64,000 nt of DNA from Panicum virgatum (lineage: Eukaryota; Streptophyta; Magnoliopsida; Poales; Poaceae), in NCBI RefSeq assembly GCF_016808335.1, contig NC_053149.1, positions 58,829,922-58,893,921 on the forward strand, in the 5' to 3' direction. The notes beneath the pieces were generated by a model. It was not told the DNA's origin. It did not search any database and saw only the letters and a program-made list of their open reading frames with translations. Positions 46,370 to 58,400 of the stretch are shown here, in pieces (position 1 is the first letter of the stretch; each line of letters starts with the position of its first letter). The translations under genes and the position numbers were made by a program.

Positions 46370-47411
46370 TGCTCGTTTATTGTGCGCTTGATCGGATATG
46401 GTCTAGCACGCAAATACTCGAGGATTTAGACTGGTTCAGGCCGGAAGGTGCCCTACGTCCAGTATGGGGGTGGTGCTCTTGCTCTATTGCTCTCGAACCC
46501 AGGTGCTTAAAGTTCAGAGGGGAGCTTACAAGCCTTCATGTGGTGTATTCTCTTAGAGTCGAACCTCTAGGAGTCCAACCCTCTTTTACATGGGAGGCTT
46601 CCCCTTTTATAGTTCAAGGTGGGGCCCCCTGTTTACATATATCTACCGTGGTGTCTTGGTTCTGCCCGGGGGTCCTTCATCTTCATCAGTCGTCGGGCCC
46701 CGCCCGGTCGAGAGTGGAGAGGCTCGTGTCAGGTTGGTTTTCTTGGGCGACGGGTTGTCTAGCTGCTGTCCCGTCCTTGGTCAGTCGGGGTGGCTTTGCC
46801 ACTCGGACGGTCGCTCAGAGGTCGTCTCCCACTGTCTGTCCGTACCTGCTCTTCCGTCCGTAGCGCTGTCGCCCGTCCTTCCCTGCGTGGCTTCTGCCTG
46901 AACGACGGCACGCCCGGTGAGGGGTGCCCTGCCACGGTCAGGCGGTGCTGCCCGGTCACACTCGTTGCCGTAATGGAGTGGTGTGCGGGGGAAGTCATCA
47001 TTACCGCATGGGAGGCGGAGATCGTTGACGCTCCCTCCCGTTGCGTCGTGCGGCCTGCACGGCCAACACTGTGCCCTGTTAGGGGTCCTGTAGATCACGT
47101 ACATGCGGCGTGCAGAGAGGAGTGAGCAACGTGTGAGCCGTATGGGGCCTGGCTTGGCCAGCACGCCCGTTGTACGGGGCGGCCGTCTTTGAGCGCACGG
47201 CCCGGGTCGCCGGGTACGGCGCTTACCGCGGGTGTACCAGGTCGGGAGGCCTCCACGTGTCCCCAGAGGACTGGCCTCTGGTAGTGCTCGGTGCTGAGGG
47301 ACGGCAACCGCCCGTACCGATTCGTGAGCTGTCCCGTGGTGAGCCCAACAGGCCGCGGGGCCGTTACCGCTTAAGGCGGGCCCGTTAGGGACCCCAGGTT
47401 TACACCACCAT
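46370..47411. mobile_element. LTR-like GC-rich insertion, family not resolved
   Basis: The stretch contains ctcgaggatttagactggttcaggccgg near the left and cgttagggaccccaggtttacacc at the right, phrases I associate with ends of long grass Gypsy LTRs. On the minus strand it would start TGATGG and end CA. I could not find a matching TSD, so the limits and the class are tentative. The open frames in it overlap on both strands and are not called. Confidence 0.4.
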
Positions 47412-47680
47412 CAATATGAGTGCAACATGCAGAATCCTAATCTCAGAGAAAATTATAAGAAAAAGTATAAGCACAACATCACAAAGAAAAAGTTACAACA
47501 TCAAAAAAATTGAACCGGATGCTAAATCACCGGATGCAACATCACAAATTATAGCTTCCAACATCCCAAATAATGTTTTGCAACATCCAAACTTATATGT
47601 AGCCACATCAAAAAAATCAAAACACGTATCATCGCAACATCCCCCAAATAGTAACTGAAACATATCAATTCACCTATCGC
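47412..47680. other. Degenerate 'caacatc'-type repetitive sequence, right part
   Basis: Five or more spaced caacatc/gcaacat phrases, similar to internal parts of grass Mutator-like elements, occur here. No TIR pair was recognised. Confidence 0.4.
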
Positions 47681-47692
47681 AACATGGAAAGA

Positions 47693-47971
47693 GCGAACGA
47701 GCTGATAGCTCAGTGGTGAGCACTGGCGGTGGCCAGCCCGCCCACCAGGGTTCGATTCCTGTCGGGAGCAACCCCGGTGTCGCACGGGGGTATTTCCCCA
47801 GAGGGGACCGGGCTGGTGTATATGTGTGTGGGTGTGTGTGTGCGTGTTGCCCGGTAGGCGCGTTCTGAGACTTCTCTGACAACCTCATCTGTGTCTGAGC
47901 GTGCGGTCAACATAGGTACCTATTCGAGTTCTTAAATGATTCCCCAGTGCTCCTGGGTGTTTTAAAAAAAA
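47693..47971 (+). mobile_element. tRNA-derived SINE with 12-bp TSD
   Basis: The pol III A box tagctcagtgg (47706-47716) and a perfect B box ggttcgattcc (47749-47759) lie near the 5' end. An unrelated body with a (GT)n stretch and an A-rich tail follow. The insert lies between direct repeats aacatggaaaga (47681-47692 and 47972-47983). Full length is 279 bp. Confidence 0.92.
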
Positions 47972-48182
47972 ACATGGAAAGAAATGCCGTCGGGTCGGAC
48001 CGAAAAGTGGTGGTGCCGGAGGTGAAGCGGCCAAGCAAATGGAGGAGTTGGTCGCAACTCGCAGCCCCAAGTGCTGGTGCTCAACACAGAGGCCCCAAGC
48101 GCTGGTGCTCAAATTTTCACAGTGGGTCCCAATTTTTTTTGGCATGGCTAGCACACTGCAAAGGCTCTTATATAATACATCG

Positions 48183-48241
48183 TGTCATTCACAGAAGATA
48201 AAAGTCCTTTGTATCTATATCTATATTTTCTGTGAATGACA
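48183..48241. repeat. 14-bp perfect inverted repeat
   Basis: The arms are tgtcattcacagaa (48183-48196) and ttctgtgaatgaca (48228-48241), with a 31-nt loop. It could be a tiny fold-back element; no TSD is clear. Confidence 0.7.
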
Positions 48242-48260
48242 AATATACTTGTGCTATATC

Positions 48261-49413
48261 TGTTAGATATCTAGGCAATTTTCGGTATATTTTAATTCCA
48301 AAATTAAATGTATAAACTAACAATATTTCTATGACTTTAAGGAGTAAAATAAAACATGTGAACATGTTTATACTTATCACACATATAAGCATAAACAATA
48401 TAAATAACCAAAGTTTCAGGGAGTACCCTGAAGCGGGGCCGTTGCCGGAGGCATTGGCTGCGCTGTTACCAACTGGAGTAGACATCTACTCGGTTGGCCT
48501 CAGTCGAAGTAGTCGAACTAAATCGGTGCAGGAAGAAGTTCGCAGTGCAGTCCCGCGAACGGTCACCAAGATGTAGTCGACGTAGTCGTTCGACCACCAG
48601 AATGTAGTCGACGTAGTCGTTCGGCCACCAGAATGTAGTCGACGTAGTCGTTCGGCTCGTCCACCAGGAAGTAGTCGTACAATCGGGCAAAGCCTTAGTA
48701 TTTTTGAGCAGTCACGCTAAAGCGTTACCCAAAAACCTGATTGCCCGCCTATCCCGTGCAGGATCTCAAGGCGAGCAAGGTTTCGGAGGCCTGCTCACGC
48801 TAATTCTGTGCGCGCAGAAATTAGCGTTGGGGAACTCAGTTGTTGCAACTGGAGAGGGAGAAGAGAGGAGCCGAGTTGCCTCAGTGCTCTGGTGCAGAAT
48901 GGATGAGGGGAATGGCACTCCTTATATAGTGACTCAGGTGCTCAGGATCGTTGAACCTGGACACCATCAGAGTCATTTAGGTGATGCGGTTATGGCCATT
49001 AATTACAGATTTAATTGCACGTTTAATCGCACGATTAATTGCTGTCAACGGCAAAATAGCCATCGCACCGCGCCACGCCGCGCCGCACCGCACCGCACCG
49101 CACTGCACCTGCACGTCACGTCCGGCCGCGCACGCGCACGCGCACCGCACCGCCCGGCCGCACCGCGCCTCGTCTCGGCCTCGACCACGGCCCGGCCCGG
49201 CTCGGCGAGGCGAGCGAGCGTGCGCGCGCGTGTGGTTCACCGTCCTCCTCTTACCGGCTTCACAAGTGGTGTACACGAAGTCCACCTTTTAAGTCGGTTG
49301 AGATCCTCCTCAATTCCCGGTACGGAATTAAGCATTGATTCCCTAGCATTAATAGTGGGCTTTAAATTCTTTTAATGTTTTAGAATGAATGGGCCAAGCC
49401 CATTACTCCAACA
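48261..49413 (-). mobile_element. Solo LTR with TSD atatc
   Basis: It is bounded by TGTTAG and CCAACA and flanked by atatc (48256-48260 and 49414-49418). On the minus strand it starts TGTTGGAGTAATGGGC, the usual start of a class of grass LTRs. Plus-strand tatatagtga near 48924 could be TATA-related. A (CGCAC)n-like GC block lies at 49065-49230 and a 31-bp tandem repeat at 48564-48656. No internal domain is present. Confidence 0.85.
48564..48656. repeat. 31-bp tandem repeat, 3 copies
   Basis: Three adjacent units of caccagaatgtagtcgacg plus tagtcgttcggc differ by only a few bases; each contains gtcgac. The unit length is not a multiple of three, so it is not a coding repeat. Confidence 0.9.
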
Positions 49414-49424
49414 ATATCTATATT

Positions 49425-51676
49425 GAGTAAAATGCACCAGATGTCTATCAAATTGTAGGAGGGTGTCACGTAGGTCCATCAACTTTAAAATTACATTTCT
49501 GGGTCCATAAACTAGTAATTTATGTCATTTAGGTCCATGAACTATGAAAGTTCATTTCTAGGTCCTAAAACTTGTAATTTGTGTCATCTAGGTCCATACC
49601 CCTCCACCTAGTGTCTTAATGCACTGATATCGCACCAACATGAATCTACACGGTTCCCACACATTGCTGGAGTTTCGTCAGAATGGTGAAATTTGAACCC
49701 CACTTTCAAATCAAGTGCATATGGAGAGGAGAGGGGGATGCAAGACTTATTTTGGAGGTTATTGACATGTATTGAAATTCTAAGGAGGCTTTCAGACTGT
49801 CATTGGTGAGTTCTGGAGCTTATATCCAAATATAACCCGCAATATGGGTGGAGAGTAGGGGTGATTGCTTTGGAAAGATGGAGAAGGTTATAGAGGTACT
49901 CAACAACATGTGTACCATGGTAGGGAATATTATATCCTCTGTGGCGTGGGTGGCCGGATATGGTGGTGCAAGTTGTTGTGGCGAAAAATCTTGTGAGGAT
50001 GCTAGACTTGGGTCAACCCAGAGTGGTTCTCGGTTAGGGGTTGAAAGGTATTCATGGACAGTTATATCGGGGCGACCTTTGAGGGTCTATAGCTACACGA
50101 TTGCTCATGGATGAAGTTCATGAAACCAAAAAAAACGCACTTTCAGAGTTTATGGACCTTAGTGACACAGGGCAGAGCGGATCACCATGGTTCGGTTTGT
50201 GCTCTCAGCTGTACCTATCTATCTTTTGTTTGCCATCAACGTCCCAAAATGGTTCATTAAGGCAATTGACAAGATCAGAAGGGGCTTCCTCTGGAAAGGG
50301 AGAGAGCAAGCGAATGGAGGCTGCTGTCTGGTTGCTTGGGAGAAAGTTATGAGGCCTCTTGATCAGGGCGGACTCGGAATTATCAACCTGGAAGTTATGG
50401 CATGGGTGCTGCAAGCAAGATGGCAATGGCACAAGAAAACCCGAGTGGATCGTCCTTGGACTGATTTGGAACTCCCCTCGCATCCCAACTCCTTAGCCCT
50501 ATTTGCTATTGCAGTCAAGACGGAGCTGGGAAATGGAAACACTACTCTCTTCTGGTCAGATAATTGGCTGCATGGTACTTCGGTTGAGAATTTGGCACCT
50601 TTGGTCTTTGCAAGTGTGCCTCCCAGGATCTGTAAGAGGCAAACTGTGGCAGACGCCCTAACCAACAATGGTTGGGTAGCTGCAATTCGAGGAGGTCTTT
50701 CATGGGTTGGTATCAGGGAATTTCTGAAATTATGGGATTGTGTCCAGGGTATTGTATTAAATGAGCAAGAAGACATGCACATTTGGAAACTGGATGCGAA
50801 GGGATGCTACTCTTCTAAATCTGCATACCGATCCTATTTCCTGGGGTCTGTTACCTTTGAACCATGGAAAAGATTGTGGAAATCTTGGGCTCCTAACAAG
50901 TGCAAAGTGTTTCTTTGGTTGGAAATTCGGAACAGATGTTGGACAGCGGATAGGCTGGCCAAGAGAGGACTACCACACCCTGATCGGTGCCCTCTTTGTG
51001 ATCAGGAGGGGGAGACAGTGCAGCATCTTTTAGTCTCATGTGTGGTGGCAAGATAGGTGTGGTTTAACCTTTTACAGCCTCTCAATCTGGGGGACTATAT
51101 TCCTAGACAACAGGAGTGCAGCTTTGCGGAATGGCAGCGTAAATTGATGAAGAGGGTGAAAAAAGAGTACAAGAGAGGGGTGAATTCTCTCATTATTCTG
51201 GGAGCTTGGCTGCTGTGGAAACACAGAAATGCCTCTGTTTTTGAGGGAGTAACCCCTTCAGTCAGCGCCATCATGTGAGCTTTCAAAGATGAACATAGCC
51301 TTTGGTGTCTGGCCGGCGCTAAAAAGCTGCAGGGCCTAGGTTTGGCTAATGTAATCTAGGTTCTTGATCAAGGCGTTCTGGTCATGTTCTTATTTTTGCC
51401 ATAGGCTAGTCTGTTTTTTTAGTTTTGTACCCATCTCTCTTATTTGGTTCCTGTATGAGAGGTGGGAGATGTATGGTGACCTTTTTCTCTCTCTAATGCA
51501 ATGAAGCGTAGCTCTCCTGCGTTTTCGAAAAAAATGGATATAAAAATGCACTTTCATAGTTTATGGATCTAAGTGACACTAATTACAAGTTGATGGATCT
51601 AGAAATGCACTTTTGTAGTTGGTGGACCTAAATGACACACTCTTACAAGTTGGTGGACTTCTGTTGCATTTTACTC
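49425..51676. mobile_element. Mutator-type TIR element carrying a nested LINE
   Basis: The ends are gagtaaaatgcacc and ggtggacttctgttgcattttactc, inverted to each other for about 50 bp with degenerate ggtccat...tgacac units. The direct 9-bp TSD atctatatt lies at 49416-49424 and 51677-51685. The interior (49620-50120) has no recognised transposase. Without the LINE the element is about 0.9 kb. Confidence 0.85.
50164..51534 (+). mobile_element. 5'-truncated L1-type LINE
   Basis: The C-terminal part of an L1 reverse transcriptase polyprotein is readable. It starts at ITMVRFVLSAVPIYLL, then GFLWKGREQANGGCC, and the zinc-finger region KCKVFLWLEIRNRCWTADR...CPLCDQEGETVQHLL. Stops at 51054 and 51276 interrupt what follows, both consistent with C-to-T loss of Gln and Arg codons. 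The 3' end (gctctcctgcgttttcg plus A run) is the L1 tail. The flanking sequence around 50130-50163 and 51535-51590 is similar over about 38 bp. It is either a long diverged TSD or neighbouring repeat units of the host element. Confidence 0.9.
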
Positions 51677-51685
51677 ATCTATATT

Positions 51686-52452
51686 TATATCTATTTCTAA
51701 AGCACGTAACATTTCCATATTAATTTCTGCTTGTGTCATTGACCGATGAGCTTTAGACCATCCATATGCGAGTCAAACTGGTTCTCCGTCCATGAGTCGA
51801 TCACGTATATTCTTACAAATTAACACTTGGACAACTATCTATATATTGTCACTGTTGTAATAGTAATATGATTCCCCTTAATTTATGGAAGGAACAAAGT
51901 AATATTATAAATTACATGGCAATAACAACTCATCTAACCATAAATGATGTTTGCTTTGTGTAGTAACTATTTCTTTCTCTCGTATTCCCCCATCTCCTTC
52001 ACATGATTAAAAATGCTACTAGATGGTATTGTACATGATTAAAAATACTAGACGGTATTGTATTAGATGACTGGCGTTTTTGGCTCTAAGATAATTTTTG
52101 GTCACTTGAAGAAAGAGAAACTATCATTATTTGTCGTTAGGTCTCAAAACCACTCTTATAGCTTAACCATGTTTTGATAGAGCTTTAGTTCAGTGACGAA
52201 GATACTTAGCCAACCGCAAGATCCAGAACGAACGGTCCCGTGACTTTCTTCCCGCGAAACAAAAACGAAGGCAACATCGAGCGCACCTAAATCTTCTCTT
52301 CGTCGTCGTCCCCGTTTCAGATCTCACCAGGCCCGTCCGGCGCGGCCTCCCACTTCCGATCCCCGCGAAAGCGCACGCCAGAACCCTAACCCCTAGTCTC
52401 GCCATCGCCTCCCTGCCGCGCCTGAGGAGCAGGTCGGAGGCGGGAGGCGGAG
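51686..52452. other. Promoter side and leader of the MON2 gene
   Basis: AT-rich sequence to about 52180 is followed by a GC-rich leader with no ATG-led frame of note before 52453. No mobile element was recognised. Confidence 0.45.
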
Positions 52453-55400
52453 ATGGCCTTTATGGCGGCGCTGGAGGCCGATCTGCGCGCGCTCTCCGCC
52501 GAGGCGCGCCGCCGCCACCCTGCTGTCAAGGACGCAGCCGAGCACGCTATACTTAAGGTCCGCCTCTCCCGACTTACATCCACTTCACCTGTGATCACGC
52601 CGCCCCACCCATTCCGCGTTCCTGGAGCGCCTCGCGCTCTCTCCCGTTCCGGACCCATTTAGGGGCGGGAGTAGTATCCGACCGTTTGAACGGGTAATTG
52701 GAAGTGTGCATTTGGCTTTGTTAACTCTAATTCAATTTTTGTTTTCCGTGATAACAGCGTGTTGTGAATTAGTGATATGGGAGTAGGATTGCCCCCAAAT
52801 TTACATAAACTGTCGGAACCTATGAGTGAGATTTTAAATTTATAGCTACAATTTGTGCTTCGTGGTTAAGTAAGCTTAATGATTACTTATACAAGTCTGC
52901 CCACTAGGTGTGTGTAAATGTCTACAACGATGAATGGTTTTGGGTGGAGTTTGAGGCTTGGGTTACTTTGATTCAGATGCTTGGAGCTCATTATTCTTTA
53001 TAGTATGATGAAGACTTCTCTCCCTCGTAGTCCAAATAAACTCGTGGCTAAATGATATGTACTGATTAGTGTAAGAGCACACTTTCTATCTATTTCCTGT
53101 GGACATGAGCATTTTTTAGTTAAACATGTTAATTCTGCAAAAGACTTGTTTTTGACCTTACATTCTAAGTTATGGTAATATTAAGTACACTGTTGCTTGC
53201 TCGCTGACGAGACGTCTATTTTTATTTTTATTTTTTGTCTTGAAGCTCCGATCTCTATCCGGCCCAAGTGAAATAGCTCAGAATGAAGATATACTGCGGA
53301 TGTTTCTGATGGCATGCAGTGTTAAATCAGTGAAGTTGAGTGTAATAGGACTTTCCTGTTTGCAAAAGCTTATATCACACGATGCTGTTGCATCATCTGC
53401 ATTGAAGGAGATACTAGCGACTTTGAAAGATGTGAGTTCTTTCCTTCTTACTTACTTTTTGATCCATAAACATCCCACTCATTCCATTTTGATAAATTTA
53501 CAAATAAAACCAATTCTGTATTATCTTTTGAGTGTCATGCCATTAAGGAACCGAACCTAGCTCTGTTGGTGAGATCTGGGAGGTGTGGTTATACACCCCA
53601 CAGCCCAGGTTTGAGTCCTATTCACTTGAATTTCGGTGCCTATTCCTTCTTATTCACAATGGCACCTAGTTCCTCCTAGGTTGGCCAAGTTTTTATCCTC
53701 TTTTTTTTTTATTGCTTTCTGATGAGTTTGAGAATGTGTTTTACAAACACAATAATTCCAAATCTGGAATTGTACTGCAGCTGTTATTTAACCTTTGTGT
53801 CGTCTTCTTCTGTGCATGTCTTTGATAAATTTGATTTCCATAGTAATCTGTTGTTAGCTGCAACCTGGGACTCATTGTTGCTGACCTCTGGTGTTTGTTT
53901 CATTGCAGCATGCAGAGATGACAGATGAGATTGTTCAACTAAAGACTTTGCAAACGATGTTGATTCTCTTTCAATCTCATCTACATCCTGAAAGTGAGGT
54001 ATCTACTATCAGTGGTTATAATTTATTTATTTGTGTGAAAGACTTCTTGCGCGTCATGTGTTTAGCTAACAGTAGAACATGCGGAAGCTTCTATATATCA
54101 AAATAGTAAACATAAGACAGCAGTAAGCCAGTAATGAGCCAACGAGTCATCACCTCTTGTTACCAGTGCTGACTTTTGTTGTCTTTTTCGTGTTGATTAT
54201 GTGCACTGCTACTTTTTTTCTCAAAAGAAAGTTATTTTACTTTTCTCTTTTCTTTATCATTTTTTGGGTGCAGGCTGTTGGAATGTGAGTCATGACAATT
54301 TAATATTTAAAAATAGTGTGCATTATGGTCCAATATGTTTCAGTTGGCTCCAGAGTGAATATTGTTAGAAAAGTACTCTCTCCGTCTTAAATATGACATT
54401 TAGGACAAGATGATTAATTTCATTTCAAAATATTCAACTTGTCCTAGAACACCATATTTTTAAGAATGGGGTAGTAACTATTGGTTCTTCTTTTGAGCGT
54501 GAATAACAGTTGTGTCATGCCATGAATGCCTTCTCAGGATCATGGTGTTGTTACCATCAGTAGGCTCATCTTATCAGTTGACCGTTTATGTTTCTTTCAG
54601 GAGAGCATGTCTCAAGCTCTTGGAATATGCCTTTACCTCCTTGAAAGCAGTCGATCTTCTGACAGTGTCCGCAAGTAAGCTCATTGCCATACTGTTGTCT
54701 CACTGATTCCAAGTCCATATGGTGATATCCTAAGTCACATAATGTTCATTTAGTACGGCAGCAGCTACATTTAGACAAGCAGTGGCATTGGTCTTTGATA
54801 ATGTTATTCGTGCTGAATCACTTCCCTCCGGTAAAGCTTCTTCAGCAAGACTCAGTTCCCGTGTTACCTCTGTTGCTGATAATGTTACTCATAGCTTCAG
54901 TCGCACACTGTAAGACTCTTTCTATTTCTTTATTGATTGTGCTATTAAGGCAACTCTTAACTTCTAGTTGACAATATGAAAAATCAGGCAAAATTTTAGC
55001 CCAAAATGCAAAACATATACATTTTAACCATTTCACATTTTACTTACTATTAAAAGTTGCAGCCCGTGTATTCTGCTAGATTCTTCTTAGATGCTCCATG
55101 CTAGAATTTTGTTTTATTTATGTAGTTCTGTCATGGCTTTTAGATGTAGTTCTTATGGCTTCCTCATTCTAGTTAGATTAAAAAAAGACATTTAATACCA
55201 AATACATGAGGTACTACAGGAATGTTAATGTTGTCTTCCTGTGTGTTGCTTTTGCATTTCTCCTTTTTTGCTCTATTGATTCAGATTGCTTTGACAGCTC
55301 ACTAGCAAGCAACTCAGGAGAGCCTACTATGAGGGAAAATCTGAGTGATGTTGGGAAGCTTGGACTTCGTCTGCTTGAAGACCTGACAGCTCTTGCTGCA

Positions 55401-58400
55401 GGTGGATCTGTATGTGCGAACGATTTCTGATAGCACCTTCTATTCTCCTGGAAATAAGGACATACAGAGTGTTTTGTTCTTTTCTTCTCTTCACATAATC
55501 ATGTAGGTGACTTCTGCCATTTTTTCCTCCAGGCTACATGGCTTCGTGTTCATTCGCTGCATAGGACATTTGCCCTTGACATACTTGAGTAAGCTCTCAA
55601 GTGCCACAATGAAACTTTTGTTATGGTTTCATTCGCAGGAATTTTATCAATCACTTCTTTTCATATAATCACATGATGCCACCGTGAAGAAGATGCATAT
55701 AGAACAATTCCGCTGCAAATTTTCTGCAGAACATGCATATAGAACAATCTAAGCCTCATCTGGACATGTTTTGTTCCAGGTTTGTGCTATCCACATATGT
55801 TGCTATATTCCGGGCATTGTTATCTTACCAGCAGGTCAGTGTCCCCGTACAACCTTTATCACTTTTTTTTTGAAAAAAATCATTGATTGATAACTCTGGA
55901 ACCTCTTAATAATCTGCAGGTCTTGCGTCATCAAATTTGCTCACTTCTCATGACTTCACTCCGCACTAATGTGGAGGTAAGTTCATTTAAATGAGGAGTT
56001 TGACTTTAGTGATATGTTTAATTTGCAGTTTAAATTTTGATTGCACCACCACTGTCACAAAATTCATATACAGACGCGTTATCTAAATTTTGGTATATTC
56101 AGTATACATTCACATTTGCAACATTTTCATGCTTGTCTTTACACCTCACAGAGTTAATTTGTTTCTTGATATTTGATTTTGAAAGTTTAGGTTGCCATGT
56201 ATTCTGTTTCTCTGATTTTGGAACTCTGCATGCATGGAAAGTATTGAATCAGGGCTGTAGTCTTTTGGTCATAGATTCTTGGTAGCTCATGCCCTTAAAC
56301 TACTTGGTCATTTTGGCCAAATTAGGGGGTTGAGATGTTTGACATTAAATTAATAAGTCCAAGTAGTTGGCCCTTCTAATGTCTTGGCTTCTTTGCTACC
56401 TTACCTTACTAGTTTTCCATATGTCAATTTTGATTATAGTCTCTATTTGGCATTGCAAAGGCTTTTCAAAGGCACCTAAACATCTAATTTTTGAGGTGAA
56501 AAGTATTTGAAAGCATCTTTTATGTGACTTACTTGGAAAATTGTACTGGAATAACTAAAGTTTCTCTAATAGATTTCGCAAGACAACAATAGAACACTGG
56601 CCATTAGCTGTTGCTTTGCCTGATCTGATTTTTTTTTTTTGTTTTTCTTCAGCTGGAGGGGGAAGCAGGGGAGCCTTCTTTTCGTCGTTTAGTCCTACGT
56701 CTGCTTTCTCATGTCATCAGGCTCTACAGCTCTTCACTTGTTACTGAAAGTGAGGTATTGTTTTGCCCATTCTCATATGCATCCCAGTCTTGGTACTCAT
56801 TATTTAAATGTAGAATTTAACCAGAAGCTTCAGCTGACTGTCGGTTCTACTCCCTCCTAGCATAAGGGAAGCAGTTCCGAGACAGCCTTTAGGTGCTTCA
56901 ACTACGGTATAGGTAGAAGGATGGCGATTAATGATTGTATTTTAGCTTAAGACTAAATTAATCATTGGACTGGCATATTTAGGTTCAATTCGGAATGCAT
57001 CATAGACAATCTTAAAGTAGCAGAATGAGAACAATCAATCTTATCCGTTATATTATATATCTGTAAGCGAGTATGGCCGGATGAATGGTAGATTGATTAG
57101 GGTGCGGAGCACAGTACATATACATATAGGCAAGGATGCCGCCACGTATGGTAACAACCCAATCAGGGGGATCCTTGCCTATCCTAACCAACACATATCC
57201 TAGGGGGGGGGGCGCACCTGGACACAGGTGGGGCGCCCAGCCCCAATGGCCAGCAGGCCGGCTAAGCTAGAGGCCCGTGGGCCAGCCTATACATGTCTCT
57301 CTAACACGCCCCCGCAGTCGGATCGTCGGCAGCGCGGACGTTCAGACTGGACCTGAACTCCGTAAACACCGAAGACGGAAGTCCCTTGGTGAAGATGTCG
57401 GCGTACTGGGATGATGTGGGAACATGCATGATGCGGACATCACCAACAGCAACACGCTCCCGCACGAAGTGAAGATCAATCTCAATGTGCTTGGTGCGCT
57501 GATGCTGGACGGGGTTGCTGGACATGTAGACCGCGCTGATGTTGTCGCAATAGACCAACGAAGCGCGCTGGGGGAGGCGCATGGAGCTCAAGGAGAAGTT
57601 GGCGCAGCCATGGGGCTTCGGCAACACCATTTGCCACAGCGCGGTACTCAGCTTCAGCACTGGATCTGGACACTGTGTTTTGCCGCTTCGACGACCAGGA
57701 GACCAGGTTGTCCCCGAGAAACACTGCATAACCCGATGTGGATTTGCGAGTATCCGGACAGCCTGCCCAGTCGGCATCGGAGTACACAGTCAGCTCACTC
57801 TGTGAAGACGGTCGGAGGAGAAGGCCCAGGTGAAGTGTGCCTCTGATGTAGCACAGGATACGCTTCAATGCAGCACGGTGAGGCTCACACGGATCGTGCA
57901 TATGCAAGCAAACCTGCTGAACAGCGTAAGCGATATCCGGTCTGGTGAAAGTGAGGTACTGCAAGGCACCTGCAAGACTCCGGAACTCAGAAGCGACCTG
58001 AACCGGTGGGCCATCAGCCGTCAACTTGGGGTTGGTGTCCACGGGAGTAGAGCACGGCTTGCACTCGGTCATGCCAGCGCGCTCCAAGATATCCAGCATG
58101 TACTGCCGCTGAGAGAGGAGAAGTCCTGTGCCACAGCGCCTGACATGCATCCCCAGAAAGTGGTGCAGCTCACCAAGATCCTTCATGCTGAACTCCTGCT
58201 GTAAGGCCTGAATAGTCTGCTGGAGAAGAGCTGATGAAGAGGCAGTGAGGACAATATCATCCACGTAGAGGAGTAGATATATAGTGTCAGTGCCGCGGCG
58301 GTAGACAAACAGAGAGGTGTCTGACTTGGCCTCGACGAATCCCAGGCTGAGCAGATAGGCTGCGAAGCGACTGTACCAAACACGAGGAGCCTGCTTCAAT

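Noticed and set aside
47693..47780. Functional tRNA gene
   Set aside because: A and B boxes are present but there is no cloverleaf closure. The unit is part of a 279-bp SINE with tail and TSD.
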